A stretch of 64,000 nucleotides of DNA from Schnuerera sp. xch1 (GCF_019931165.1 NZ_JAIOUP010000008.1:41845-105844); one strand, 5' to 3'; shown: positions 7,211 to 17,527, counted from the first letter of the stretch. A program made the numbers and translations. Notes: generated by a model from the letters alone, not told the origin.

Positions 7211-10200
7211 ATGTTTAAAGTTACAAAGTTGAAGAAAAGGTTAATATCGATAATTTTAATCGTGACATTTACTATACCGACTTCTTTTTCTACAGCCACT
7301 TTTGCTGTGGATTTAAGTAAAGAAAAGACAATATATACAGTAGCTACTGCACATCTTGATACCCAGTGGAATTGGGATGTAAAAACTACGATAAATTCGT
7401 ATCTTCCTAAAACATTTAATAATAACTTTGATCTATTTGAAAAATACCCTGATTATGAATTTAATTTTGAAGGAGCATTTAGATATGATCTTATAAAGGA
7501 ATACTATCCGGAAGCATATGAGCAAATAAAAGAATATGTAGATCAAGGTCGATGGAATGTATCAGGAAGTTCATGGGATGCAGGAGATGTCAATATACCC
7601 TCATCTGAAGCGTTAATGCGTAATATCCTTTTAGGAAATGGATTTTTTAAAGATGAATTTGGGAAAACAAGTTCTGATATTTTCCTACCAGACTGTTTTG
7701 GATTTGGATATGCTCTCCCATCTATTGCGTCTCATATGGGGTTAAAGGGATTTTCAACACAGAAATTGACTTGGGGATCAGCTTATGGCATTCCTTTTGA
7801 TATTGGAAGATGGCAAGGTGTAGATGGTTCTAGTGTAATTGCTGCACTTAATCCAGGCTCTTATACTACGACCTATACAGATTCTTTAAGTGCCCCAGAT
7901 TCTTCATGGGTTGATAGAGTCAATGAAAACGGATCAAAATATGGTGTAAATGCTGCATATAGTTATCATGGGACTGGAGATACTGGAGGTTCACCAAGTG
8001 AGACTTCGGTGGAAACACTGCAGAATGATATTGATAAGGGATTTGATCCTGACACTAATATACAAGTTATAAGTGCTTCATCAGATCAATTGTATAAAGA
8101 TATTACATCTGAACAAGAACAAAACCTTCCCACCTATGATGGTGAATTAGTAATGTCAACACATGCGGTTGGAGGATATACATCAAGAACCATATCAAAA
8201 AGATGGAATAGGCATAATGAGCTTTTAGCTGATGCTACTGAGAGGACAAGCGTTATGGCAGATTGGATTGGAGGAGCACCTTATCCAAAGGGAAAATTGG
8301 ATACAGCATGGAAACGCTTTATATGGCATCATATGCATGATGACCTTCCAGGAACAAGCTTGCCTTCAGCTTATCAAATAACTTGGAATGATTATATATT
8401 GTCTCTAAATCAATTTGCTGGAGAACTTACAAATGGAGTAGGAGCTATTGCTCGTACAATGGATACGGAAACTGAAGGTATTCCAGTAGTGGTGTATAAT
8501 CCAATCTCAAAGGAACGTAAAGACATAGTAGAGGCAGAAATTAATTTTGATGAAGAAGTGCCAGAATCAATAAAAGTTTTTGATCCTGATGGTAATGAGG
8601 TACCTTCGCAGATGAGTACTCTTGAAGGAGATAGTGCAAAAGTATTGTTTCTTGCAGAGATGCCTTCAATTGGATATAAGGTATATGATGTAAGACCATC
8701 AGAATCGAAAAGTACAATTGATACAGGATTAGAGGTTACTACATCAACTGTAGAGAATGATTATTATAAAGTAACCATTAATGAAGATGGAGATATTTCT
8801 AGTATCTATGATAAAGTAAATGAAAAAGAACTTCTTTCGGCTCCAGCAAGACTTGAACTATTTGATAATAATTCAAGGTCATGGCCTTCTTGGGAAATTC
8901 TTTATGATGATATAAATACTTCTCCAAGAGAATATGTAAGTGGACCTGTAGAAGTTGAAATAGTGGAAGATGGCCCTGCTAGAGTAGCGCTAAAAGTTAT
9001 TCGAGAAACTGCAGAATCAACTTTTACTCAAACAATCAGACTATCAGCTGGAGATGATGCTCAGCGTATCGATGTGGATAATAATGTAGATTGGAAGACT
9101 AAGGCAAGTTTATTAAAGGCAGCATTTCCACTTAACGTTTCAAATCCTAATGCAACCTATGACTTAGGCCTTGGTACTATACAAAGAGGAAATAACACAG
9201 AGAATTTATATGAGGTGCCAGCACAGCAGTGGGCTGATATTACTGATATATCAGGCGAATATGGTGTAAGCATATTAAATGATTGTAAGTATGGTTGGGA
9301 TAAGCCAGAAGACAATATACTTAGACTTACATTAATTCATACACCTAAGTACTCTTTTGGTAATAATAAGCAGGATATACAGGATATAGGCGAAAATAGA
9401 TTCCTTTATTCAATATATGGACATGAAGGAGACTGGGTTGAAGGGGATACAGTAACCCAAGGCGAAAGAGTAAATCAACCACTAAGAGCTTTTCAAACTG
9501 TAAAGCATGATGGAGATTTTGGAAAGAATATATCCTTCTTAAATATAGATAATCCACAAATAACAGTTAAAGCATTAAAACAAGCAGAAGATAGCAATGA
9601 AGTTATAATAAGAGTACAAGAAACCAGTGGAAATCCTGCTTCAAACGTTACTTTGTCAATTGGTAATGGCATAACAGAAGCTAAAGAAGTTAATGGTTTT
9701 GAAGAATATGTAGGACCTGCAGTAGTTGAAAATGGGGAATTGAAATTTGATATAGGAAAATATAAACCTAAGACTTTTGCAGTGACTTTAGCCGATCCAG
9801 CTACAACACTTGATGCACCATCCTCAGAGGCTATAGATTTACCTTTTGATAAGGATGTAATCAGCTCAGACAGTAATAGGGAAGATGGTTCACTTGATTC
9901 TGAAGGAAGAACAATACCTGCAGAAATTTTTCCTTCCACAATTACAAGTAAAGGCATAGAATTCCAGATGGGCTCCACAGAAGATGGTAATAACAATGCA
10001 GTAGCTTCCAATGGGCAAGAGATAACAATACCATCTGATTATAAGCAAGTACATTTATTGGCAACATCAACTTCTGGAGATGTAACTGAAACATTTAAAG
10101 TTAATGATAAGCCAGTAGATATTGAAATCCAAGACTATAAGGAAAATGTAGGAGGTTGGGACAACTTTGGTGCTGGGGCGTTCCTCGGGATAAAACGAGC

Positions 10201-11593
10201 ACCAGTTGCATGGGTGTCAACACATACACATACCTCAGATGGCAATAGCGCATATGACTATGCATATCTATTTAATTATAAGATAGATTTACCAGAAGGC
10301 GAAACCACAATTACACTACCCGATAATGAGAATATATTAGTATTTGCTATGACTGCTTCCAATAATGATAATGCCGATACTACGCCAGCCGGATCGCTAT
10401 ATGATAAGAAAGAACCTGCAGAAACATTTTCACTAAACGTAGAAAACGGCACTGGAAGTGGAAACTATCCACAAGGTACGGAAGTATCTATTGCTGCAGA
10501 AGTTCCAATAGGTTATGCTTTTGAAAAGTGGATAGGACCTGTAGAAGACGAAAATGCAATTAATACTACAGTTAAGATGCCAGCAGAAGATGTTGCTGTT
10601 AAAGCTGTGTTAACTGAATTAGGATCGAACTTTGCTTTAGATAAGGAAGCAACAGCTAGTGGCTATGTAAATGAAAGAGAAATTCCTGAGTTCGCTGTAG
10701 ACGGTGATAGAAATACTAAGTGGTGTCAAACTGGTCGAACAGATAAATGGCTACAGGTTGACTTGGAACAAGAGCACACTATAGATAGATGGATAGTAAG
10801 GCATGCTGGTGATGGCGGTGAAAATACAGGTTGGAATACCAGAGACTTTAAGTTACAAGCGAGTGATGACGGTGAAAATTGGTTAGATGTAGATTCAATT
10901 GAAGGCAATACTGAAAATATAAGTAATAAAAGAATGGATCCATTTACCGCTAGATATGTGAGGTTATATGTTACCAATCCTACAAATACAAGTGATACAG
11001 CTGCCAGAATATATGAGCTTGAGCTTTATGGTCCTGAACTCGATAAAGTAAGCATAGCTGTAGATGACGACACTTTAGAAAGAAACCAAACAGCGAATAT
11101 TACCATAACTAAAGCAATGCTATCGAATGGTGATATTATAGATTTAACTGATGAAGATGCTGAAATAGAATATTGTAGCAGTGATACTGATGTAGTTACA
11201 ATAGAGGATGGTGTAATAACAGCTAAAAATGCAGGTACTTCAGAAGTTTATGTCAAGGTTACTTTAGATGGTATAACAGTTGAATCCAATAAAGTAACGG
11301 TGACAGTAGGTGCAAGCATTGAATCCATAAAAGGATTGATAGAAGACTTTATAGAATCTGAAGATTTGATTGGTCCAATAATACCTCAATTAAAAAATAG
11401 CTTAAAACAAGCAGAACATCATAAAAATATGGGTAGAATTAAACAGGCTATAAAGCATATGGAAAACTTTATAAAACATTTAAATAATCCATCTATGGAT
11501 GATTATATATCAGAAACTGCAAAAGATATTTTAAATAATGAAGCTGAAGCGATTATTAAGAATTGGTCAGAACTGGTAGACAAAGAAAAATAA
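7211..11593 (+). CDS. Secreted multidomain GH38 alpha-mannosidase
   Basis: This 1460-residue exported glycosidase has a signal peptide (residues 1-33, probable cut after ATFA). The GH38 catalytic domain has the metal-binding H48-x-D50 of AHLDTQWNWD and the likely nucleophile D161 in FLPDCFGFG. The middle and C-terminal GH38 domains run to about residue 860. After them come a linker/beta region, a bacterial repeat domain (about 1075-1135, NVENGTGSGNYPQGTEVS), an F5/8-type C (CBM32-like) domain (about 1140-1275), an Ig-like Big_2 domain (about 1280-1370) and a helical FIMAH-type tail with KQAIKHMENFIKHL. No LPXTG or S-layer motif is seen, so it is probably released or held by sugar binding. It would trim alpha-mannosides (N-glycans or mannans) outside the cell for the adjacent PTS. 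Confidence 0.88.
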   Translation: MFKVTKLKKRLISIILIVTFTIPTSFSTATFAVDLSKEKTIYTVATAHLDTQWNWDVKTTINSYLPKTFNNNFDLFEKYPDYEFNFEGAFRYDLIKEYYPEAYEQIKEYVDQGRWNVSGSSWDAGDVNIPSSEALMRNILLGNGFFKDEFGKTSSDIFLPDCFGFGYALPSIASHMGLKGFSTQKLTWGSAYGIPFDIGRWQGVDGSSVIAALNPGSYTTTYTDSLSAPDSSWVDRVNENGSKYGVNAAYSYHGTGDTGGSPSETSVETLQNDIDKGFDPDTNIQVISASSDQLYKDITSEQEQNLPTYDGELVMSTHAVGGYTSRTISKRWNRHNELLADATERTSVMADWIGGAPYPKGKLDTAWKRFIWHHMHDDLPGTSLPSAYQITWNDYILSLNQFAGELTNGVGAIARTMDTETEGIPVVVYNPISKERKDIVEAEINFDEEVPESIKVFDPDGNEVPSQMSTLEGDSAKVLFLAEMPSIGYKVYDVRPSESKSTIDTGLEVTTSTVENDYYKVTINEDGDISSIYDKVNEKELLSAPARLELFDNNSRSWPSWEILYDDINTSPREYVSGPVEVEIVEDGPARVALKVIRETAESTFTQTIRLSAGDDAQRIDVDNNVDWKTKASLLKAAFPLNVSNPNATYDLGLGTIQRGNNTENLYEVPAQQWADITDISGEYGVSILNDCKYGWDKPEDNILRLTLIHTPKYSFGNNKQDIQDIGENRFLYSIYGHEGDWVEGDTVTQGERVNQPLRAFQTVKHDGDFGKNISFLNIDNPQITVKALKQAEDSNEVIIRVQETSGNPASNVTLSIGNGITEAKEVNGFEEYVGPAVVENGELKFDIGKYKPKTFAVTLADPATTLDAPSSEAIDLPFDKDVISSDSNREDGSLDSEGRTIPAEIFPSTITSKGIEFQMGSTEDGNNNAVASNGQEITIPSDYKQVHLLATSTSGDVTETFKVNDKPVDIEIQDYKENVGGWDNFGAGAFLGIKRAPVAWVSTHTHTSDGNSAYDYAYLFNYKIDLPEGETTITLPDNENILVFAMTASNNDNADTTPAGSLYDKKEPAETFSLNVENGTGSGNYPQGTEVSIAAEVPIGYAFEKWIGPVEDENAINTTVKMPAEDVAVKAVLTELGSNFALDKEATASGYVNEREIPEFAVDGDRNTKWCQTGRTDKWLQVDLEQEHTIDRWIVRHAGDGGENTGWNTRDFKLQASDDGENWLDVDSIEGNTENISNKRMDPFTARYVRLYVTNPTNTSDTAARIYELELYGPELDKVSIAVDDDTLERNQTANITITKAMLSNGDIIDLTDEDAEIEYCSSDTDVVTIEDGVITAKNAGTSEVYVKVTLDGITVESNKVTVTVGASIESIKGLIEDFIESEDLIGPIIPQLKNSLKQAEHHKNMGRIKQAIKHMENFIKHLNNPSMDDYISETAKDILNNEAEAIIKNWSELVDKEK

Positions 11594-11643
11594 TCAATCT
11601 TGACAAAACTAAAAATTTCCTGTATATTTTAAAGTAAATTAAG
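11594..11643 (+). repeat. 50-bp direct repeat, copy 2 (metG promoter)
   Basis: This copy matches 1421-1470 at 46 of 50 positions and starts directly after the stop codon of the mannosidase. It contains TTGACA (11600-11605), a 17-base spacer and TATATT (11623-11628), the promoter for the T-box leader of metG. Confidence 0.85.
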
Positions 11644-11699
11644 CATCATAAGAAAAACCTCTATTTAAACAGTTAAATTGATGAAATTTAAAATCTTCT

Positions 11700-11968
11700 A
11701 TGGAATATAAATAAAAGTAGTGAAGGGAAGAGTAGGCTTAACCCGATACTTTAGAGAGCTGGAATTGGTGAAAACCGGCGTTGAAGGTTATTCTGAATAT
11801 GGCCCCTAAACTTTACAGTTGAAACATTAGTAGGCTGTAACGGTAACGCCCGTTATCATGTGTTGAGTTATGTATGTAACTTGTAGAGGTTCAAACTGTG
11901 AAGTTTGAACGAACTAGAGTGGTAACACGAATATAAAGCCTTCGTCTCTATATGAGACGAAGGCTTTT
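11700..11968 (+). promoter_or_regulatory. T-box riboswitch (Met specifier) controlling metG
   Basis: The leader has the main T-box parts: a long stem I whose specifier loop reads GAATATGG (ATG at 11799-11801, matching tRNA-Met), a stem III hairpin (11889-11910), the T-box core AGAGTGGTAACACG (11916-11929) whose TGGT can pair with the ACCA end of uncharged tRNA, and a strong terminator (11936-11968, 13-bp stem plus T-run). Uncharged tRNA-Met should favour the antiterminator and allow metG transcription. The core departs from the usual AGGGTGGNACCGCG but keeps the pairing bases. Confidence 0.92.
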
Positions 11969-11989
11969 ATAAATAGGAGGGACATAAAT

Positions 11990-13915
11990 ATGAAAGAAAA
12001 ATACTATATAACCACACCTATATATTATCCAAGTGATAATCTTCATATAGGGCATACTTATACAACAGTAGCAGCAGATACATTAAAGAAATTTAAAATA
12101 GTTCAGGGATATGATGCATATCTGGTAACAGGTTCTGATGAACATGGGCAAAAGATTGAAGAAAAAGCTAAGCAAAATAATGTAGAACCTAAGAAATATG
12201 TAGATAGGATAGTCAAAGACATAAAGGAACTTTGGGATATGTTAGAAGTATCCTATGACAAATTTATAAGGACTACTGATAAAGATCATGAAAAAGTAGT
12301 TCAAAAGATATTTAATAAATTGTATAAACAAGGGGATATTTACAAATCAAATTATGAAGGATGGTATTGTACCCCTTGTGAGTCATTTTGGACTGAGAGT
12401 CAATTAGTAGATGGAAAATGTCCCGATTGTGGAAGGGAAGTTCAGTTAACAAAGGAAGAGGCTTATTTTTTCAAATTATCGAAGTATAAGGATAGAATAA
12501 TACAGCTATATAAAGATAACCCAGAATTTTTACAACCAGAGTCTAGAAAGAATGAAATGCTAAACAATTTCTTAAATGAGGGACTTGAAGATCTTTCTGT
12601 AACCAGAAGTAGCTTTGATTGGGGGGTAAAGGTACCTTTTGATCCTAAACATGTAGTATATGTATGGATAGATGCTTTATCCTGTTATATTACAGCTTTA
12701 GGATATGGAAAAGATAACGATGAAAACTTTAAAAAGTATTGGCCAGCAGATGTTCATTTAGTAGGAAAGGAAATAGTGAGATTCCATACCATTATATGGC
12801 CAGCATTACTAATGGCATTGGGATTGGAATTACCAAAGAGAGTATTTGGGCATGGTTGGATACTATTTGATGATGATAAGATGTCAAAATCTAAGGGTAA
12901 CGTAATATATCCAGAACCTATAATAGAACTTTATGGGATAGATGCATTTAGATATTTCTTACTAAGAGAATTTTCATTTGGTCAAGATGGTTCATTTACA
13001 AGGGAAAAATTCTTACAGAGATTAAATTCCGATTTAGCTAATGACCTAGGAAACTTAGTAAGCAGAACAGTAACAATGGTAGAGAAATATAATGGAGGAA
13101 TATTACCTAATGCAGCAAAAAAACAGGAAATGGATGATTCTTTAATAGAAATAGCTATTAATGCTAAATCAAAAGTAGAAAAATATATGGATGAATTGAA
13201 TTTTTCACAAGCGCTAGAAGAAATATGGAAGGTAGTAAGAAGAACAAATAAATATATAGATGAAACTACTCCTTGGATATTGGCTAAAGAAGATGATAAT
13301 GAAAGACTTGACACAGTGTTATATAATTTAACTGAAAGTATAAGGATTATAGCAATATTGATTAATCCATTCATGGAAAAAACGTCTAAAGAGATATTAA
13401 AACAAATTGGCATTAGTAATAAAATAAATTGGAAAGATTCTCAGGAATGGGGTAAGATACAACCAAACACAAAGGTAAAGAAAGGCAAAGTTTTATTTCC
13501 AAGATTAGATGTGAAGAAGGAATTAGAAAAACTTGAAAATGCAAATCAAAAGTTGATAGAAGCGAGGGTGAAAAAATTGGCAAAGGAAGAAGAATATATA
13601 ACTATAGATGATTTTGATAAGATTGATTTTAAAGTTGCAGAAATTATAGAAGTTAAACAACATCCAAATGCAGATAAATTGTTAGTATTTAAATTAAAAG
13701 TTGGAGATGAAACAAGGCAGGTGGTTTCAGGTATAAGAGAATATTATTCGCCTGAAGATTTAATTGGCAAGAAAGTTGTAATAGTTGCAAACTTAAAACC
13801 AATTAAACTAAGAGGAGAAGAATCCAAAGGGATGATACTAGCAGCGGAAAAAGATGGAAAGTTAACACTAGTATCTACCTTGGAGGACATAGAATCAGGA
13901 GCTATTATATCTTAA
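11990..13915 (+). CDS. metG: Methionyl-tRNA synthetase
   Basis: This 641-residue class I synthetase charges tRNA-Met. It has the HIGH motif (HIGHTY near residue 22), a zinc knuckle with two cysteine pairs (CTPCESFW and CPDCGR, about residues 126-148), the KMSKS signature near residue 298, an anticodon-binding helical part and a C-terminal EMAP-II-like tRNA-binding OB fold (from about residue 540, [20 protein letters not shown]). The ATG follows TAGGAGG. It is controlled by the T-box leader directly upstream and heads the conserved metG-tatD-rnmV-ksgA run, with only 11 bases to tatD. Confidence 0.97.
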   Translation: MKEKYYITTPIYYPSDNLHIGHTYTTVAADTLKKFKIVQGYDAYLVTGSDEHGQKIEEKAKQNNVEPKKYVDRIVKDIKELWDMLEVSYDKFIRTTDKDHEKVVQKIFNKLYKQGDIYKSNYEGWYCTPCESFWTESQLVDGKCPDCGREVQLTKEEAYFFKLSKYKDRIIQLYKDNPEFLQPESRKNEMLNNFLNEGLEDLSVTRSSFDWGVKVPFDPKHVVYVWIDALSCYITALGYGKDNDENFKKYWPADVHLVGKEIVRFHTIIWPALLMALGLELPKRVFGHGWILFDDDKMSKSKGNVIYPEPIIELYGIDAFRYFLLREFSFGQDGSFTREKFLQRLNSDLANDLGNLVSRTVTMVEKYNGGILPNAAKKQEMDDSLIEIAINAKSKVEKYMDELNFSQALEEIWKVVRRTNKYIDETTPWILAKEDDNERLDTVLYNLTESIRIIAILINPFMEKTSKEILKQIGISNKINWKDSQEWGKIQPNTKVKKGKVLFPRLDVKKELEKLENANQKLIEARVKKLAKEEEYITIDDFDKIDFKVAEIIEVKQHPNADKLLVFKLKVGDETRQVVSGIREYYSPEDLIGKKVVIVANLKPIKLRGEESKGMILAAEKDGKLTLVSTLEDIESGAIIS

Positions 13916-13926
13916 GGAGTGAAAGG

Positions 13927-14694
13927 ATGTTAATAGATAGCCATGCGCATTTAGATAATGAAAAGTTTGATCCCGATAGAGATAGGTTGATTAAATCCTT
14001 AAAGCAGTCAGGCATAGAATTGATAATAAATCCTGGAGATGATTTAGCATCTAGTATAAGAGCGGTATCTCTATCAGAAGAATATGATAATGTATTTGCT
14101 GCAGTGGGGATTCATCCTCACTCAGCTAAGGAAATGGATGATTCAACTATCGATATTTTAAAATCCTTTACAAATAGAAAAAAGGTAGTAGCCATAGGTG
14201 AAATAGGTTTGGATTATCATTATGATAATTCTCCTAGGGACATTCAGAAAGAAAAATTTAAAGAGCAGCTTGATTTAGCAAAAGAGGTGGATTTACCTGT
14301 AATAATCCACTCAAGAGATGCGACTCAAGATACACTTGAAATATTAAAGGAAGCGCAAAACGATAAATTAGAAGGAGTCTTGCATTGTTATTCTGGTAGT
14401 GTAGAGATGGCTATGAAATATATAGATATGGGATTTTATATATCATTAGCAGGACCTGTTACATTTAAAAATGCAAGGATACCAAAAGAAGTAGCTAAAG
14501 CTGTACCAATGGATAAACTACTAATAGAAACGGATTCTCCTTATTTAACGCCAGAACCACATAGGGGGAAAAGAAACGAGCCTGTGTTTGTACGATACGT
14601 GGCAGGAATTATAGCTGAATTAAGAGGGATAACATTTGAAGAATTAGCGACTAAGACAGCAGAAAATATAAAAAGATTGTTTAGAATTGAGTAG
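13927..14694 (+). CDS. tatD: TatD-family metal-dependent hydrolase/DNase
   Basis: This 255-residue TIM-barrel hydrolase of the TatD family (YabD in B. subtilis) has the metal-binding motif DSHAHLD at the N-terminus, GEIGLDYH near residue 91, IIHSRDA near residue 126 and the C-terminal ETDSPYLTPEPHRGKRNEP. Family members act as 3'-5' exonucleases or deoxyribonucleases; the cellular role in Firmicutes is not settled. It starts 11 bases after metG and ends 12 bases before rnmV, so it is part of the same transcript. Confidence 0.95.
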   Translation: MLIDSHAHLDNEKFDPDRDRLIKSLKQSGIELIINPGDDLASSIRAVSLSEEYDNVFAAVGIHPHSAKEMDDSTIDILKSFTNRKKVVAIGEIGLDYHYDNSPRDIQKEKFKEQLDLAKEVDLPVIIHSRDATQDTLEILKEAQNDKLEGVLHCYSGSVEMAMKYIDMGFYISLAGPVTFKNARIPKEVAKAVPMDKLLIETDSPYLTPEPHRGKRNEPVFVRYVAGIIAELRGITFEELATKTAENIKRLFRIE

Positions 14695-14706
14695 GATGGT
14701 ACCATT

Positions 14707-15249
14707 ATGATAAAGGAAATAATAGTAGTAGAAGGAAAAGATGATATATCTGCAGTAAAAAATGCTGTAGAAGCAGAAGTAATAGCTACTGGAGGATTTG
14801 GATATGATAAAAAATTTATAGAAAATTTGAAGGTAATTGCCGAAAAAAGAGGTATTATAATTTTAACGGATCCAGATCATGCTGGGGAACAGATAAGAAA
14901 GGACTTGTGTAAGCATATTAAAAATTGTAAACATGCATTTTTACAACAAGGAAAGGCTTTAAAGAAAGGTAATATTGGAGTTGAAAATGCTATTAAAGAT
15001 GATATTGTAGAAGCTATTAGTAAAGCTAGGCCTATAATTTCGACAAGGAGAAAGGAATTTGTCAGAGAAGATTTAATAGCGTTGGGATTAGAAGGTAGAG
15101 CTAATAGTAGAAAAAAAAGAGAGGAATTGGGTGATATCCTAGGAATAGGTTATTGTAATGCTAAACAATTTTTGAGCAGACTCAACAACTTTGGAATAAC
15201 AAGGGAAGAGTTTATAAAAGCATTGGAGTTGATACAACAACATGAATGA
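14707..15249 (+). CDS. rnmV: Ribonuclease M5
   Basis: This 180-residue Toprim-domain endonuclease carries out the last step of 5S rRNA maturation in low-GC Gram-positives. The Toprim signature is clear: VEGKDDISAVKNA at residues 8-20 and LTDPDHAGEQIRK near residue 57, giving the glutamate and DxD metal ligands. Its place between tatD and ksgA is the standard one. Its last 8 bases overlap the start of ksgA, pointing to translational coupling. Confidence 0.95.
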   Translation: MIKEIIVVEGKDDISAVKNAVEAEVIATGGFGYDKKFIENLKVIAEKRGIIILTDPDHAGEQIRKDLCKHIKNCKHAFLQQGKALKKGNIGVENAIKDDIVEAISKARPIISTRRKEFVREDLIALGLEGRANSRKKREELGDILGIGYCNAKQFLSRLNNFGITREEFIKALELIQQHE

Positions 15250-16111
15250 TAAGAGATTGTACTCCCCTAAGTATGTACGAGAAATTCTTGATAGATATGG
15301 ATTTAAATTTTCAAAAAGTCTTGGTCAAAATTTTTTAATAGATGGGAATATAGTCAGAAAGATTTCTCAAGAAGGTGGTATTACTAAAGATGATTACGTA
15401 TTAGAAATTGGCCCTGGAATAGGGACATTAACGGAAGAATTGGCTTTAAATGCCAAAAAAGTAGTAAGTGTAGAAATAGATAAAAATCTTTTGCCGATTT
15501 TAGATAAGACTATGAGTAGTTATGATAATGTGGAAATAGTACATGGAGATATACTTAAAGTTGATATTAATAAATTAATAGATGAAAAGTTGAATGGTGG
15601 GCCTGTTAAAGTAGTAGCTAATCTTCCTTATTATGTAACTACTCCTATAATAGCAAAGCTAATAGAAGAAGATTTAAATATCGAATCTATAATAGTGATG
15701 ATTCAGAAAGAAGTAGCGGATAGAATGGTTGCTAGCGCTAGTACTAAGCAATATGGTTCTCTTACGATATTTGTAAATTTTTATGCTAATCCAGAAATAT
15801 TGATTACAGTGCCTAAAACTGTATTCATGCCTAGACCTAAGGTGGATTCAGCTGTAGTTAAGTTAAATATAAGAGAGAATGACCATCAAGTAGATAAAAA
15901 GACATTTTTTAAAGTAGTAAGAACGGCATTTAATCAAAGAAGAAAGACAATACTAAATTCTTTATCCTCCAGAGAGTTGGGGCTAGATAAGGAAGATGTT
16001 AAGAAAATTCTAGATGAATGTGATATTTCTCAGAAAGAAAGAGCAGAAAATTTAAAAATAGAAGATTTTATTAAGATTAGTAAAACATTACCCTCCTTAG
16101 ACATATATTAA
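15242..16111 (+). CDS. ksgA: 16S rRNA dimethyladenosine transferase
   Basis: This 289-residue SAM-dependent methyltransferase dimethylates two neighbouring adenines near the 3' end of 16S rRNA during ribosome maturation. It shows KSLGQNFLID at the N-terminus, the SAM-binding LEIGPGIGTLTEEL and the catalytic NLPYYVTTPI. Length is normal. It overlaps rnmV by 8 bases, and the next gene follows 28 bases later on the same strand. Confidence 0.97.
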   Translation: MNDKRLYSPKYVREILDRYGFKFSKSLGQNFLIDGNIVRKISQEGGITKDDYVLEIGPGIGTLTEELALNAKKVVSVEIDKNLLPILDKTMSSYDNVEIVHGDILKVDINKLIDEKLNGGPVKVVANLPYYVTTPIIAKLIEEDLNIESIIVMIQKEVADRMVASASTKQYGSLTIFVNFYANPEILITVPKTVFMPRPKVDSAVVKLNIRENDHQVDKKTFFKVVRTAFNQRRKTILNSLSSRELGLDKEDVKKILDECDISQKERAENLKIEDFIKISKTLPSLDIY

Positions 16112-16139
16112 TATAAAGATTAAAAAAGGAGGGTTATTC

Positions 16140-17444
16140 ATGCCACAGGATTTTACATACTTTAGAAAGTATATTATCCTTAAAAATGACTATACAAACA
16201 TTAACAATATAAACCCGAAAGGTCATGTAAAAATAGAAATAAGAGGTAACAAAGGAAGTATAAGAGTAAATGTAGAAAATTGTGAGAAGGACCAATATTA
16301 TAAGGTATACTTTTTGAAGGAGAATAACGGAAGAATAGAAGAATTAGATTTAGGTAGGATAATTACTGATGAAAGAGGAAGATCTAGGATAAATATTGGC
16401 ATTAATTTAAGAGAACTTGAATCAAAAGGTTTTTCAATTAAGAAAGTAAACGCTATTCTTATAAGAAGAGGTATGAATGTATTATTAGGAGGTTATATTG
16501 ATAAAGACAATAAGTCTATTCATGAATATATTAATAATCAACTTATATCAGAGCAACAAGAGATGCCACTCCCTTTAGATATTAAACCAGAAGAAGTGGA
16601 AGGATATAGTGATATAGATCATGAGAATAAGGATATAGAAGAGTCTTCTTCTAGTGAGGAAACAGAAAAAGTATCAGATGAATATGAACCTGAAGCAGAT
16701 AATGAAATAGTAGAAGAAGATATACAGTTTGAACAAGAGGAAGTATTAGAAGAAGAACAACCAATTGAACAAACGGAAGAATATAAACTTGAAGAAGTAG
16801 ATGGGGTATCAGAAGTAGAACAACCAATTGAACAAACAGAAGAATATAAATTTGAAGAAGTGGATAGGGTATCAAAAGTAGAGGATTGTATTGAGGAAAA
16901 GGAAGAATCTTTTCATGGAGAAACTCAACCATTAGAATCACATCATACTTATGAATCATTGGAATACATTAGACGTTTAAATCATAAAAATCAGATGACC
17001 AATTATATAATGAGTGTATTAAAATTTTTCCCAAGAGTACAGCCTCTGAAGATATATCTTCATGGATATCAGTGGTGGAGAATAGATGATGATGGAACTG
17101 ACCCATGTAGAGGATTTTTACCATATTATAATTATTTAATGAGTTCTAGTTATAAGTATCCATTTTTGCATAACTCCACTACATGTATGAATCAAATTAG
17201 AAAACATAGGCATTATTTGTTTGGCTTTTATAACGAAAGGAATGAAACAAAGTATTATGTCTATGCTGTACCAGGGCGGTTTATAACAGAAGAACATCCA
17301 TTTAAAGGAATTACAGGTTTTAATACTTGGTATGATTCTATTGATGGAATAGGATATTGGCTTTTATATATTGATCCAATGACTGGGAAGATAATATATC
17401 CTATAAATCCAATGGTACCAACGGACAATACCATACACTCTTAG
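16140..17444 (+). CDS. Protein of unknown function with acidic repeat linker
   Basis: I do not recognise this 434-residue protein. Three parts are visible. Residues 1-125 form a compact beta-rich domain (GHVKIEIRGNKGSIRVNVEN, then KVNAILIRRGMNVLLGGYID). Residues 135-275 are a Glu-rich, low-complexity linker with two 21-residue repeats built on EQPIEQTEEYK. Residues 280-434 form an aromatic-rich domain (YLHGYQWWRIDDDG, YYVYAVPGRF, GYWLLYIDPMTGKI). There is no signal peptide or membrane segment. It follows ksgA by 28 bases behind AGGAGGG and ends in its own terminator. In B. subtilis this slot holds yabG, a spore coat protease, but no similarity to YabG is evident. A structural role in the spore is a guess from position only. 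Confidence 0.6.
   Translation: MPQDFTYFRKYIILKNDYTNINNINPKGHVKIEIRGNKGSIRVNVENCEKDQYYKVYFLKENNGRIEELDLGRIITDERGRSRINIGINLRELESKGFSIKKVNAILIRRGMNVLLGGYIDKDNKSIHEYINNQLISEQQEMPLPLDIKPEEVEGYSDIDHENKDIEESSSSEETEKVSDEYEPEADNEIVEEDIQFEQEEVLEEEQPIEQTEEYKLEEVDGVSEVEQPIEQTEEYKFEEVDRVSKVEDCIEEKEESFHGETQPLESHHTYESLEYIRRLNHKNQMTNYIMSVLKFFPRVQPLKIYLHGYQWWRIDDDGTDPCRGFLPYYNYLMSSSYKYPFLHNSTTCMNQIRKHRHYLFGFYNERNETKYYVYAVPGRFITEEHPFKGITGFNTWYDSIDGIGYWLLYIDPMTGKIIYPINPMVPTDNTIHS
16755..16880 (+). repeat. Two 63-bp tandem coding repeats
   Basis: Two in-frame 63-bp units (16755-16817 and 16818-16880) differ by a few bases and encode the EQPIEQTEEYK... repeats in the acidic linker of the gene at 16140. Confidence 0.85.
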
Positions 17445-17491
17445 AAAGGAAATGCAATAATTTTTAAAGCTTATAAAAATTTATGGAATAA

Positions 17492-17527
17492 AAAAAGATG
17501 AGGGTTATATTATTCCCTTATCTTTTT
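17492..17527. terminator. Terminator shared by the convergent genes at 16140 and 17505
   Basis: The hairpin has A-run/T-run flanks (AAAAAGAT-AGGG paired with CCCT-ATCTTTTT around a TTATATTATT loop) and lies between convergent genes, overlapping the stop of the minus-strand one. Confidence 0.7.

Noticed and set aside
7241..7262. Phase-variable or frameshifted start in the GH38 gene
   Set aside because: The signal peptide frame is continuous and the ATG at 7211 has a good GGGGG-type ribosome site.
9493..10011. 172-residue minus-strand ORF within the GH38 gene
   Set aside because: Shadow frame with no ribosome site and no motif, lying in the middle of a well-supported gene.
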